In this document: positions 23,652-35,771 of the stretch, in pieces
How positions within the stretch are numbered: position 1 is the first letter of the stretch
Layout of the letters: each line of letters starts with the position of its first letter
Assembly (NCBI GenBank): GCA_005656395.1
Contig: SRSI01000009.1
Span: 2,108,001 to 2,172,000 of the forward strand
DNA from: Strongyloides papillosus
Lineage: Eukaryota; Nematoda; Chromadorea; Rhabditida; Strongyloididae
Length of the DNA stretch: 64,000 nt
Direction: 5' to 3'
Translations under genes and position numbers: made by a program
Notes under the pieces: model-generated
Database searches by the model: none
Told to the model about the DNA's origin: nothing
What the model saw: the letters and a program-made list of their open reading frames with translations, nothing else

Positions 23652-24021
23652 ACGAATTCCTGCACTTTTAACTAATAATTTTATCAACATACAATTGTAA
23701 CCCTTTTACACAGTAACATTTGACACATTTTAAAATTATACTTTGTTTTTATATCTATTTTGTTATAATAAAATTTCTCAGATTAAAAAATACCTTTCCA
23801 ATTTTTTCTCTATTATTCTTTACATTTTATGTCTTACTACGGCATCCTTAATCCCAAGCCTTTATTTTTGAATGCAAATTTAAGCTGCAAACATCTCATT
23901 CAAATTAATTCGCGATCATCATTCCCATATATATTGAACATTTTTGCAAATAATTTCTTTAATTTCAGATTCAGCAGTTTTTTTGCAGCTGTTTAACTAA
24001 CATTTTTTAACACATCTAACA
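23652..24021. other. Intergenic between SPT5 and topoisomerase II copies
   Basis: About 370 bp without a frame. The end (TTAATTTCAG at ~23960 and TTTTTTTGCAG at ~23988) has acceptor-like sites 30-60 bp before the topoisomerase II ATG, consistent with this copy having been duplicated with its own leader region. Confidence 0.4.
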
Positions 24022-27000
24022 ATGTCTTCAAGTGAGAGCGAAATCGTAAGTTTCATTGTTTTTGTGCTTAAATTAGTTTTTTCAGCAAGAGGTTGTTGTT
24101 ATCAATAAAAAGAGGAGTTTGGCGAAGAGTCCAAAGAAAAATGGTGGGCCATTTCCGAATAGCACTTTATCAAAGGAGGATCTCAGTGTTTTTACAAATA
24201 TTGATAACATGGAAAATAACAAGTCTGCTGGAAAGATCACCATTGAGCAGATGTATCAGAAGAAATCTCGATCAGAACACACTCTTCTACGTCAAGACGC
24301 CTATATTGATTCCGTTCAATATTCAGATAAAGCACCTATGTGGGTATATGATATTGAAAACGACAAATTGGTTCAACGCGAGATTAGTTATGTGCCGGCT
24401 TTATACAAAATTTACGATGAAATATTGGTAAATGTTGCTGATAACAAGCAACGTGATAAGAATATGAATATTATTAAAGTCAACATTGATAAGTAAGTTT
24501 GTGATATTTGTCATCTTTTTACATAATTTATAGGGCCAGTAACACAATATCTATATACAACAATGGAAAAGGTATCCCAGTAGCTCATCACGGCGTCGAG
24601 AAAATGTATGTACCCGAACTTAACTTCGGTACACTCTTGACCTCTTCTAATTACAACGACGATGAAAAAAAGACTACCGGTGGTAGTAATAGTTATGGTG
24701 CCACAGACTATGAAATGCACTCTACCCGATATAGTTATGGAACATCGGGTAAGGTGTACAAGAATCTCTTTATACGAACTTTGGTTAACAATGCGATTAA
24801 AGATAGAGAGCCAGAGATTGAAAAAGCATCGGGAGAGGACTTCACTAAGGTTACTTTCAAGCCTGATTTAAAGAAATTGAAAATGAAAGAGTTGGATGAT
24901 GACATCATTGGACTTATGGCTCGTCGTGCTTACGATATCGCTGGTACCACACCAGGAGTACGTGTCTATCTAAATGGAAAAGTCATTCCGGTCAAGTCTT
25001 TCAAAGAGTATGCTGAGAAATATGTTGAAAGTGTCGTTGGCGAGGATAACAAAAAGCCTAAAATCATCTATGAGAAAGTCAATGATAGATGGGAAGTTGC
25101 TTTGACTGTTTCCGAGAGAGATTTTCAATCAGTTTCGTTTGTTAATAGTATCGCTACATCCAAAGGAGGAAGACACGTTGATTACATTACCGAGCAGATT
25201 ACTGCAAATATGATAGATACAATAAGGAAAAAAGCTGGTGGTGTAAATATCGAACCATTCCAGGTAAAGAGGCATATTTGGGTTTTTGTAAATTGCTTAA
25301 TTGAAAATCCAACATTTGATTCCCAGACAAAGGAGAACATGACACTTCAAGCTAAAAGTTTTGGAAGTAAAGCTGAAATGAGCGAGAAGTTCTACAAGGA
25401 GGCTCTTAAATGTGGCGTTGTTGAGGCTGTACTCTCTTGGATTCGTTTCAAACAACAAGAACAAGCAGATAAGAAGTGTTCAACAAATAAGTCAACGAAA
25501 GTTAAAGATATACCTAAACTTGAGGATGCTTATGAGGCTGGTACGAAAAATTCTTACAAATGTACACTCATTCTTACTGTGGGAGATTCAGCCAAAACAT
25601 TAGCAGTTTCAGGTCTTAGTGTTGTAGGACGTGACTATTATGGAGTATTCCCACTTTGTGGTAAAATGTTGAATGTACGCGATTGTTCTATGAAACAAAT
25701 TAATGACAATCAGGAAATTGGACATATGATTAAGATTCTCGGTTTACAATACCGTTTAAAGTATGATACTGAAGATGAAAGGAAAACTTTGAGATATGGA
25801 CGTGTTATGATTATGGCAGATAAAGATCAGGACGGTTCCCACATTAAACGTTTACTTATCAATTGGATCCATTGTAATTGGCCAGCTCTTATGAAAAATA
25901 ATTTTGTTGAGGAATTCATTACTCCAATCGTCAAGGCATCAAAGGGCAACACATCTCTTAGTTTCTTCTCTTTACCAGAGTATATGGAATGGAGAAATAG
26001 TACAGATAATTGGAAATCATACAAGATCAAATACTACAAAGGTTTGGGTGCTTCAACTTCTAAAGAAGCGAAGGAATATTTCAGTGATATGGATCGCCAT
26101 AGGATTCCATTTACGTATTCTGGACCTGAGTGTGAAGAAGCCGTTGAGATGGCGTTTAGTAAAAAGAAGATTGAAACGAGAAAAGCTTGGCTTTCCAATT
26201 GGATGAGAGAAAAGAAAGCTCGTCGTGAAAATGGTGGTATTGAAGAGTACTTATACAACAATGACACTCGAAGTGTGTCTTTCGTCGAATTTAATAACAA
26301 AGAATTGATTCACTTCTCAAATATGGATAATGAAAGATCCATTCCTTGTCTTGTTGATGGTTTAAAACCAGGTCAGCGTAAAGTTTTATTCACGTGCTTC
26401 AGACGTGCTGATACGAAGGAGGTTAACGTCAGTCAATTGGCGGGAGATGTAGCCAAGATGTCTGCTTACCACCATGGTGAACAGTCTTTGATGATGACCA
26501 TTATCAACTTGGCTCAGGATTACGTTGGATCAAATAATATCAACTTATTGTTGCCGATTGGTCAATTCGGTACTAGATTTCAAGGAGGTAAAGACTCTGC
26601 TTCGCCTCATTGTATTGCCACCAGGTTAAATCCTATCGCCAAAACGTTGTTTGTCCAAGATGGTGAGAATGTCCTCCGATTCTTGTTTGAGGAAAATCAA
26701 AGAATTGAAGCAGAATGGTATTCTCCCATTATCCCTATGATCATAGTTAGTGGTGCTGAAGGTATCGGTACAGCTTGGAGTACTAAAATACCCAACTACA
26801 ATCCACGTGATGTCATGGCAAACATTCGCCGACTTATTAGAGGAGAAAATATGAAAAAGATGACTCCATGGTATAAAGGTTTTGGAGGAACAATCACTCA
26901 AGTGGATGAGCAAAAATATATATCAAGTGGACGACGAGTTGGTATACTAGACAATAAGTCTTCTGAAATTACCGAACTTCCAGTTAAAAAATGGACACAG

Positions 27001-27275
27001 GATTAAAAGGAAAGTGTTTTAGAACAACTTTCTAATTCAACCGACAAATCTCCTGCTCTTACGCAGGATTATAAGGAGTGCCACAACGAGCAAACTGCAA
27101 AATTTATAATCAAGATGACTGACCAAAATTTGAAGAAGGTTCTATCCCAAGGTATTTACGAGTTCTTTAAACTCTAAACTCCTACAAATATCTCTTCAAT
27201 GGTTCTTTTTGATGCCGAAGGTTGCCTTAGAAAGTTTGAATCTCCCGAGCAAATTTGTGAAGAGTTTTTTTTAAA
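24022..27275 (+). pseudogene. top-2: DNA topoisomerase II copy, catalytically disabled and truncated
   Basis: Exons 24022-24045, 24086-24492 and 24534-27006 give 967 codons; similarity continues in the same frame past the TAA at 27004 and a second TAA at 27175 to ~27275, then stops. Family blocks include YNNGKGIPV, KIYDEILVNVADN, YVPELNFGTLLTSSNYNDDE, the TOPRIM region and SGAEGIGTAWSTKIPNYNPR. Key residues are changed. The ATP-binding GRNGYGAK motif reads GSNSYGAT (residues 194-201). The TOPRIM glutamate of EGDSAK is Val493. The active-site Arg-Tyr of SPRYIFT is His836-Cys837. The Asp573-x-Asp575-x-Asp577 metal site is kept. Topoisomerase II passes duplexes through double-strand breaks in chromosomes; this copy could not do so. 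The C-terminal ~400 residues are missing. Confidence 0.88.
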
Positions 27276-27866
27276 TGTATTGTTATAAATGTATTATAAA
27301 GTGTATATATGTATATATCTTTTAAATAAACAATTAACATCTACATTTTTTTTGTTAGTTTTAGTAGGTTCTTTATCATTTAAATTCTACGGTGGTTACA
27401 AACGTGTGCCAATTATGGATAAGATTTATAGGAGCCCGGGGTTGGATGTCGTTATTAGTGGAGTACTGATAGTTCTTTCATTTGGATTTGCACTTTTCAC
27501 TAGTGAGTCTTTGTGAGATTTGCTTACTCGTTTAATATTCTAGATCATCTTCATTTTTGTGTATATTTTTTGTGAATTTTTCCCACTGATGTTGTTTCTT
27601 TGTGTATTTTCTTCAGTTTACCGTGTTTTTTTTATGTAAAGTTTCCTAAGTATAATTAATATTCCCTAGTGATATGTCTATCATGTTTGGTACCCATCTT
27701 ATTCACATTGGTATAAGTTTAATGTTTTCTACTTCATATGGGTTGTGGATTCTCTGGTACATTGAGAGCTTTACTGGCTTCATCTACTTTTAGGGTTTGT
27801 AGCAAACTATTGGTTGAAGGCGATGACACTAGCAACTGCAAAAAAAGTTCTAGAAAATATAAGATA
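27276..27866. other. Unassigned patch after topoisomerase II copy
   Basis: A frame at ~27350-27516 (+) reads GGYKRVPIMDKIYRSPGLDV followed by a hydrophobic helix VVISGVLIVLSFGFALF and a stop; it looks coding in composition and follows a TTTTTTTTGTTAG acceptor-like site, but no start exon or family was found. A second short coding-like stretch (GFVANYWLKAMTLATAKK) lies near 27795-27860. They may be further gene fragments. Confidence 0.3.
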
Positions 27867-29376
27867 CACACAAAACCTAAACATGTCTTTTAGACCAATA
27901 CGATTTATGTGAAAAAAAGGCCTATATTCGATAGTATTTTGGGGCCTAGGTTTTTTACCCGTTTTGCAAACACATTCTAGCTAATTTTGCATGCATATTC
28001 TATCTTATTTTGCATATCCAAAACGAGTTAGAATGTGTGCTCAAAATGAAGTAGGATATACATACAAGATGAGCTAGAATGTAGTATATGGTTTATCCCC
28101 AATTTGTAAGTTTCATAGTTTTATAATTATTATAATTAATTAAAAGATTTTAAAAACTTTTTTTCGATAAACTAAAAAAGATATTGATTCTTTATCAATA
28201 GAATATAATATTTTTACTTAATATAAAATAGTAACAAAATGAACAAAAATAAAAGTTTGGTATTTTTAAAATTTCATTTTAATTTTCTTGTTAAAAATAT
28301 TTAAACCAAACAAAATAATAAAAAATATTTTATTATTTAAATAATAAACTGTTAAATAAATAATTCTTTTTACAATGTCTACAAAAAAATCACATTATTT
28401 GTGGTACACTCTTGATTCTCTTCAATCAACTAACAATTAAGAGTTTCCTAGTAATTTTTTAAAACCTCATACATATATAAAATCACCAGCTACAACTGCT
28501 AATAATTATAATGCTTACTCCATAAGATAACCATAGAACATTTAATGCTTAAAATTGTTGTAGTTTTAAGTGGTTGCGAAATTTCTTTTATGTTAACATA
28601 TTACGATGTTAGTATTTTATCAATGTAAAAAGTTCCAAATGTAATTATTGTTATAAGATCACTAATTAAAACTAAGAATTTTAGATTTCACAGTAATGTG
28701 TGGTCCATCGCGTTTATTTCAAGTTAAACTTTAAAAGGATGTCTAATTTGGTAAGAGACTTTAACAGACTCGTATAATATCTAATAAATATTATTGTACT
28801 TGATAATTACTAGATTTTTAAGACTAATAAAATAAATTTTACGGTTCAAAAATAAATGTAATAATATAAAAATACGTGTAAGTATGTGTTATTAAAAACT
28901 AATGCCGTTATTTCTTCTCTTATTATCTGTATTTATTATTACCTTTTTGTATCAACTTTCAAATTTGTGTAAAAACATTAATAAATTTGTGAAATAGTAT
29001 AAAATGGGTAAATAAACAAATAAAAATTTTTAATAACTTTAAAAACAGGGTCAATCACTAAAAAACTTTGGAAGTCTAAAAAACATTTAAGATAGATAAA
29101 ATTATAAGCTAAATTTAAGCTCATTTTGCATATACAAAACGAGGTAGAAATGTATATGCAAAACAAATTTCAATGTATACACAAAATGATCTAAAAATAT
29201 GTATGCAAAATTTGTACAACAATAGCATAAAAAATGACTTAGAATGTAGACGTAAAATAGGAAAGAATGTAGCCTGTTGCTTACGCCATTTTGGATGGTC
29301 AGTTATTTTAACATCACCTGCATTTTGTAGCATTCTGAGCATTTTTAGTCGAAAAAACATATTTAGGTTTTGTGTG
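27867..29376 (+). mobile_element. Non-autonomous DNA element with terminal inverted repeats, ~1.5 kb
   Basis: The left end (CACACAAAACCTAAACATGT at 27867) and the reverse complement of the right end (CACACAAAACCTAAATATGT, ending at 29376) match at about 23 of the first 25 positions. Inside each end are short arrays built from a ~23 bp unit containing TTTTGCAT and ACATTCTA, present in both orientations. The outer ~900 bp on the left is repeated at 11187-12083. No transposase-like frame was seen. No clear target-site duplication was found, so the superfamily is open; end arrays of short repeats occur in CACTA and hAT elements, among others. Confidence 0.72.
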
Positions 29377-29768
29377 AAGTTTTTAAAATAAAATGATAAA
29401 TGTTTAAGTCGTTCATAGTAACTTTCTGTCTTATAGTTAAATTATTGAAATTTTGAAATAACTACATTTCTATTTTTTGTAAGCATTAATTTAAATATTT
29501 ATATTAATAACGTCTTTTTAGAATTTTTAGGTAAGAGATTTCTTTAACATATTGTAAACCATACATTGTTTACTTGTACTTTTTTCTTTATCTATCAAAT
29601 AATTCAATAAATTACTGTTCATTTATTCAAATATAAAACAAAATAATATTACAATTAAAAAAAATATTTACAAACACATGCTATATTTTTACAAAAGAAA
29701 AATTAAATTATTAAAATAATAACATTAACCTAGAAAGTATATTGTAACCGTTTCTTTCCCTCGTTATA
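29377..29768. other. Intergenic, no gene seen
   Basis: About 390 bp between the right end of the repeat element and the 3' end of the NOL9 gene. Nothing recognisable. Confidence 0.45.
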
Positions 29769-31700
29769 TCATTCCTCAGAAGAGCTTATTGTTATTACTT
29801 CCTGAGTTCTGATTTTTTTTGTTTGCCCATTATCTCTTTGGAATTTCGATTTTATCATAGACTCATGATGTCTAGCAGTAGTTTGATTATATACAACCCA
29901 TTCTTTACTATAGGTTTTCAGAGATCTATAACCATCATAATTATCATTAACCTGACAATTTAATAAAATAGGAGGAATTTGCAAACCCCGACCTCGAGCA
30001 AGAACCTTTACATTATTTTCAAAAACATCTCTCTTTAGTGGTGTACAAATCGAGAATGTTTTATTTATCATATCAACATGTGTTATAATTCCAACTCCAA
30101 AACTATCCAAATTCGTGAGACGGTAGTTTAATTTCATAGTAAGACCCTTAAAACAAATGACAATGGGTGTAGGTAAATCAGAATCACCAAATGGAACTTT
30201 ATTAAATCCTTTTTCATTGTTATCAGTAAAATTGCATAATGCTACCATCGTTACTTCTAGTGATTCTTTCAATCTGCATTCTTCAAACAAAGGTAAATCT
30301 GGTTCATTAAAAATAAAATAATTTTTCATTTTAACTACATAAACAGGCCATCTAGCTGGATTTGTAGAATATGGGGCAAATGAAAATGTTTTAAAAATAT
30401 TTGAAAAATAACCAATTACACGCATTTTTCTTGCATCTCTACCATTATCAATCATTTTTGATCTTTTTACAACATATGGATTCTTATAAACAGTTTCATC
30501 CAGTTTATTGTATACTCTAACTGTATTTCTGTTATTCATATTTCCATTGTTGTACTCAAATTGGTTGTTATCAGTACACATAACAAATAACTTTGGAGAT
30601 AAAATACCTATTATTTCGTCTAATAAGTCTTTCCCTTTATCTTTTATATATCCCATTGTATTTACAATTAGAACACATTTTTTTTCTTTTCCAAAATAAG
30701 TACTTTGTATTTTTCTAACCAAATCTTGCAAAATTGTTATATATCTTCTGTGTAGTGAATCCATTTCATATTTTCCAACAAATAAAATATTTCCTTCATC
30801 AATTTTCATGTGAAATGGTGGAGGAGTAAAAATTGGCTCTTTTAATTCTATTAACGACATAAAACCAGAAACTGTAAATTCTGGTTGTCCAATATCTAAA
30901 TCTAGCCATAAAACCGTATACTGATTCCTAAAAACAAAATTCATTTAAGATATTTCTAAAAAATTAATAAAATTTACTGAGAAATAAATGCATTAGCCAT
31001 AAATCGGTTAATCGTTGATTTTCCTGAATTCTTAGAACCTATTGAAATAATAGTAAAAGGTTCATCTTTACAATCTTCTTTCTCTATTTGTTGTAAAATT
31101 GTTTTCTCTGTTGATAAATCATAAAGTACAGATGTCGGAGCATGACATTCGTTGTCTAAGAGATAAACATGATTAAATATTTCTGTTCCTTTTATTTGTC
31201 TAAAATTACTTAGAAGCTAAATTATTTATAGTATTTTGTACCATTATTATTCAATTTACCTCTGGAAAAAAATGTCTCATTAATTTAATTGTTGGTTCAG
31301 GAGCATTTACTAAATATACAATAGCGGTAAATTTTGTATAACCTGACAAATTTTCATTAATATCAGGAAATTCTGGCTAAAAATATATACATGATAAATT
31401 TCCAATTCAAATTCTTACCAATAAAGATTGTTTTATGTTATTAATGTCTTCTTCTTCAATTTGATTCCCTCTATTAACAATCACTGTATTGAGAAGAGAT
31501 GATGAGTACGATGCGATTGGGTAAGTTTTATGAGGACTTGAATTTTTTGAATTTATGTAAAACCCGTGTATAAAAACTTCCCCGTATAGACATGCTACAT
31601 TGGTATATCCTTTAATAGCAATATGATGATTTTTTTGGATAGATAAGATCGCACTTTTTTTATCTTTCGAAAAAATTATATTATCTTTCGTTTCAGACAT
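29769..31700 (-). CDS. NOL9: NOL9/GRC3 polynucleotide 5'-hydroxyl kinase
   Basis: Four exons on the minus strand, 31419-31700, 31260-31376, 30978-31216 and 29769-30927, give 598 residues. A Walker A P-loop GSKNSGKS is at residues 193-200. After the third intron comes LWLDLDIGQPEFTVSGFMSL, the Clp1/Grc3 motif that binds the nucleic acid end and metal, then PPPFHM and LIVNTMGYIKDKG. NOL9/GRC3 phosphorylates the 5'-hydroxyl of pre-rRNA made by LAS1 cleavage in ITS2, in the nucleolus. The length is near the human ~700. The third intron contains two AG acceptors; only the second (before 30927) keeps the frame, the first leads at once to TAA. Divergent from STRIP. Confidence 0.9.
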
Positions 31701-32580
31701 TTTAAAAAAAATGAAATAAAAAACCTTTATTTGAAAATTTGAGAAATATTTCTTTAAAAGAAAAAATTAAACATTTTACCAAGAGGTAGGTATTTATGTA
31801 TGTTGTTCTGATTTACTATCTCTAACACATAATCCCTTTTACGACTTTATAACATTCTTGTGTGTATAAATGTTAAACTACTTGAAAAGATCATGTCACA
31901 GAATTTTTAAAAATAAATAATTGTTCAAAAGATATTGTCTATTTGCATAACAAAATAATAGTAGTTAATTGGTATTAATTAATAGTAAATTATACCATTG
32001 GTTTATAATTTGAAGAGTAAGTAGAAAACAAAAATTTTAGTCAAATAATGATTAATTAGATTATAATTTAAAATGTGGTCGAGAAATCAGTAGTTGGCAT
32101 TATAAATAAATGTTCGGAAAATGAACTGGAATGTCTTGTGATTTGTTTAGTTATATATATTTTTTATCTGTTTTTTATTGAAAATATTTCTTTAAAAACT
32201 CATTTAATTAATGTCAATTTGATAAATTATTTTACACTTTAACTTATCTATTTAAAACTCAGTATGCTTTATATATTGACTTTTCTAAGACAATAAAAAA
32301 TATTATTTAAATATTGATAAAAATCAAAAAAGCGTAATAAATGTAGATACATGATAACTAAGACATTTTGTAAAGATGTGCTTTTTGTGTGTACATTTTG
32401 TTATCTTACATATTTATGTTATTTAGGCAAACATCTGTTTGCCGTTCATTAATGTTGGAAAACTATGTACTACTATTTGATAAAATCTTTTTCCATTATT
32501 TTGCATTTTTTGTGGATGTCTATTTCTATTTTTAATTTTTATTGATAATATTATAGGGAATAAAAAAGAGTTTCGGAAGT
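31701..32580. other. Divergent promoter region between NOL9 and STRIP genes
   Basis: About 880 bp between two divergent start codons. A TATTATAG acceptor-like site at ~32550-32557 lies about 24 bp before the STRIP ATG and may mark trans-splicing. No other feature was recognised. Confidence 0.45.
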
Positions 32581-35500
32581 ATGCAAAATAACCAAAAAGT
32601 AACAGCTGCGCCAAGACCTGTTCGTCCAAGTTTTGCAGATGACGGTATACTAAAAAATGGCTTAAACACTTTCTAATAAATAAATATTTTAGTGTATGGA
32701 AACTGTAGTAACTCTAATTCAACATCACCAACAAATCAGGAAAAAAATCAACAAATTCAAAACCAAACAACATTATCTGAATGTACATTGGCACAGAGAC
32801 GATCAGCTAACCTTCCGAAGTTGAAAGATTTTTCTACATCTGGTGTAGTATCTACTGATCAGAGCATGAATATGCCTGATATGGGTGAATTAAATTTTGA
32901 TTACTCTGATCAAGATGCTCATTCAGTGGAACTTTCAGAGTTTTATACATACTCAGAAATGATGGAGTTCATTGAATATTGCTATGATTTTGAGCAATCC
33001 TTTGGAAAATGGAATGGCAATATTAGTAAGAACTGGAGAAGATTAGATAATGAACATAAAAATACGCTTTTAAATTACTTACTTAATAATTTAGATCAAT
33101 CCGAAGGAGATAAAAGAACATCAACGTTAAAGTCAATTTTGTATTTGTTACAAGGAGCTTTTATGGATCTCTCAGAGTACAGTGATGATAATGACTTAGA
33201 TGATAAAAATAAAGAGGATTTAGAAAATAATTGCCTTATGGAGGGTATTAAAAATGCATATAGAATGTATGAATTAGGCTACTTCCCTGTATTATGCAAT
33301 TTGTTGGTTCTTGAAGCAAATCGATATATAAGAGAGGGCGAAGAAGCTGTTGACATAACAACTAGTAGGTGTTCCTCAAGAAGCGGTATGAATAATTGTC
33401 AATCTAATTCTGGAAGTGATATTTTATTTCCTCAATCATATAGTAGTACAAATAGTTTAGAAAGAAAATTTAAAAGGATGAGTACAATTGCAAATAATAT
33501 TGTTTTTAGAATTATTCTTAGTTGCTTGTATCATTTAATTGAAAGCATCAGAAGAGAAGATATTTTAGAAGTTTTAGTAGAAAACGGTGATGATAGAGAG
33601 AGGTTAACAAAAATAAGAAACTTATTTATTGAAGAAATTGATCTAGAAATGGAAAATACAGATGTAACACTTGTAGTGTTTTTGTTGGATCTTTTAAATC
33701 CATTTGTTAGTGGTAAATGTACTTCCCTTCCAGTTAAAAAAGTTATTTTAACTATATGGAAATTGTTGTTATGTTCATTAGGTGGCTGGGATGCGTTAAG
33801 AGAAAGAAAATCAAGTATAAGAAAGAAGTTAGGTTTAAATGTTCTCGAGGATACCCTTGAGATTACGAAAAACATGAAACCTTGCCAGACAAACGATCAA
33901 AGTATTACTCAAGTGCAACGTGAAGGGGGACGAGGCGGTCATCCTATTCGTTTTATGTCTAGACAATTAGCTACACAATCATCAGGAAGTGGGAGTTCTG
34001 TGGATGATGATGACGAAGGTGAATTTGGTGACAAAAATAATCTATCTAATGAAGATGCACCATCGGTTAGTGATTTAGAAGATTTGAACCAACCAGATAA
34101 CTCTTTAAATGGAGATAAACGTTTCTTTAACCGGTCGCCTGTACTTTTTCCAAACTATGCTTTTGCTATGGGAGAGAGGACTCCAAAAGCAGATAGTCCT
34201 GTGGAAAGAGAACCAAAACACAAACTAATGTGGACTCCGAAATCAAAACAAGAAGATATTGATCAATTTCTCCAAGATGCTAGACAGAAATTTTTCGGTT
34301 TTACTTTAGATAATGACAGTATGACAACATTCGGTCTACCAGAACCAGTTTTACTAAGCTTTGAAGCTTTAAAAAGGAATATTTATGTTTCTCTGAGTGA
34401 AATACAAATAAAAAATGATGAAATGTATAATAAATATCGGTATGCTTTAAAAGAAGATGTAACAGAAACGCCAACCGAGAAGTTTTATCGTAGTACTTTT
34501 AACAAATTACCCGATTATGTTTCTGCTTTTCTAAAAATTTTAATGTCAGCTTTACCATCTCAAAAAGCAAAAAATGATACAATTAATATTTTATGTGATG
34601 TACTGCCAAAAGATTTTGATAATAACGAAATGCTTTCAAACTCAATAAATTTAGATACCTCCCAATTTCAAAACAATGATGATTCATTTGAAAAAACATT
34701 TATCATGGCTAATGATATTAAAAGGCATAGGGAGATAATCATTAAAGGTGTCTCAGCTATACTAATTTTAACATTAAAACATTTTAAACTAAATCACATA
34801 TACCAATTTGAGCATATGGCAAATTATCTTGTTCTCACAAATGGAATTCCTTGTATTTTAAAATTTCTTGATAGAAATATGCCTAAATATGTTCAGTCAA
34901 AGAATGAATTTTATCAAATGAATTACCCATTTTGTGTTGTTCATTATGCAAAAAATAATACATTTCCTAAACTGACAGCCGATAATATTGAAAGTCCTGT
35001 GATGAAATTACCGGATTACTTTTTATGGAGAAATTTATTTGCATCAATTAATCTATTACGGGTACTAACTAAATTAACAAAAGGAAAAAATACCAGAACA
35101 TCAATGCTTGTTGTTTTTAAATCATCTGCTTTCTTAAAAAGATGTATGAAAGTTAAACAAGCAACATTTCAATTATATATATTAAAATTATTAAAAATGC
35201 AGGCTAGGTATCTTGGAAGACCATGGAGAAAATTAAATGTTGATTTGATGTCTTCAATTTATTTAAAAGTTCGCCATAGATTTATTGATGATTGGGCTTT
35301 TGCCAATGAAACTAAATGTAAATCATTTGACTATGTTAATGCTGAAGGAGACTTGAAAAACAATGTTGAGAAATTTATACAAAGAAGATATCGAAGTTAT
35401 ATTTTACTCAATAATAGTAAAAAAAATACTATGGATAATCAAAATAAAGAAGGAAAGCAAAAATCTTCCAATTTTGTAGATGAAGTAGATGAAAGTAAAG

Positions 35501-35634
35501 AAACATGTATGTTAAATGATTTTAATGTTTATCTACCATCAAACTTTAAAAATAATTACGAAATATGGATGGAACAAGAAGTTTTTAGAAAAAAAATTAA
35601 CTGGGACGAGTTGCTACAATCAATGACTGCATAA
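32581..35634 (+). CDS. farl-11: STRIP / FARL-11 (striatin-interacting, Far11-like) protein
   Basis: Exon 1 (32581-32644) and exon 2 (32693-35634) are joined by a 48 nt intron within a Val codon; the product has 1001 residues. The N-terminal part has the family signature FDYSDQDAHSVELSEFYTYSEMMEFIE, equivalent to the EFEYGDTDxHxAELSELYSYTE block in human STRIP1, followed by helical N1221-type sequence. A Ser/Asp-rich linker lies near residues 430-490. STRIP is a core scaffold of the STRIPAK phosphatase-kinase complex (striatin, PP2A, MOB, GCK kinases); in worms FARL-11 acts in cell cycle and membrane organisation. The C-terminal Far11 domain has RCMKVKQATFQLYILKLLK. The frame stays open through a run of eight A at ~35419. 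MMAA starts 137 nt downstream. Confidence 0.88.
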
Positions 35635-35771
35635 GTATTTAAAATTAAATAAATTTTTTAAAATATAATATAACTAAGTTTAATTGTTTTTATTTTTATA
35701 AAGTTATGTGACTTATTAATATCTAGATCTTCTAATATTTATGGTTTAGCAGCATTATTTAGATATTGAGA

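Noticed and set aside
27864..29379. Three-base target-site duplication expected for a CACTA-type element
   Set aside because: The flanking bases (ATA on the left, AAG on the right) do not match, so the CACTA assignment was not made.
29121..29391. Overlapping short frames within the right end of the repeat element
   Set aside because: They come from the subterminal repeat arrays, lie on both strands, and show no transposase motif.
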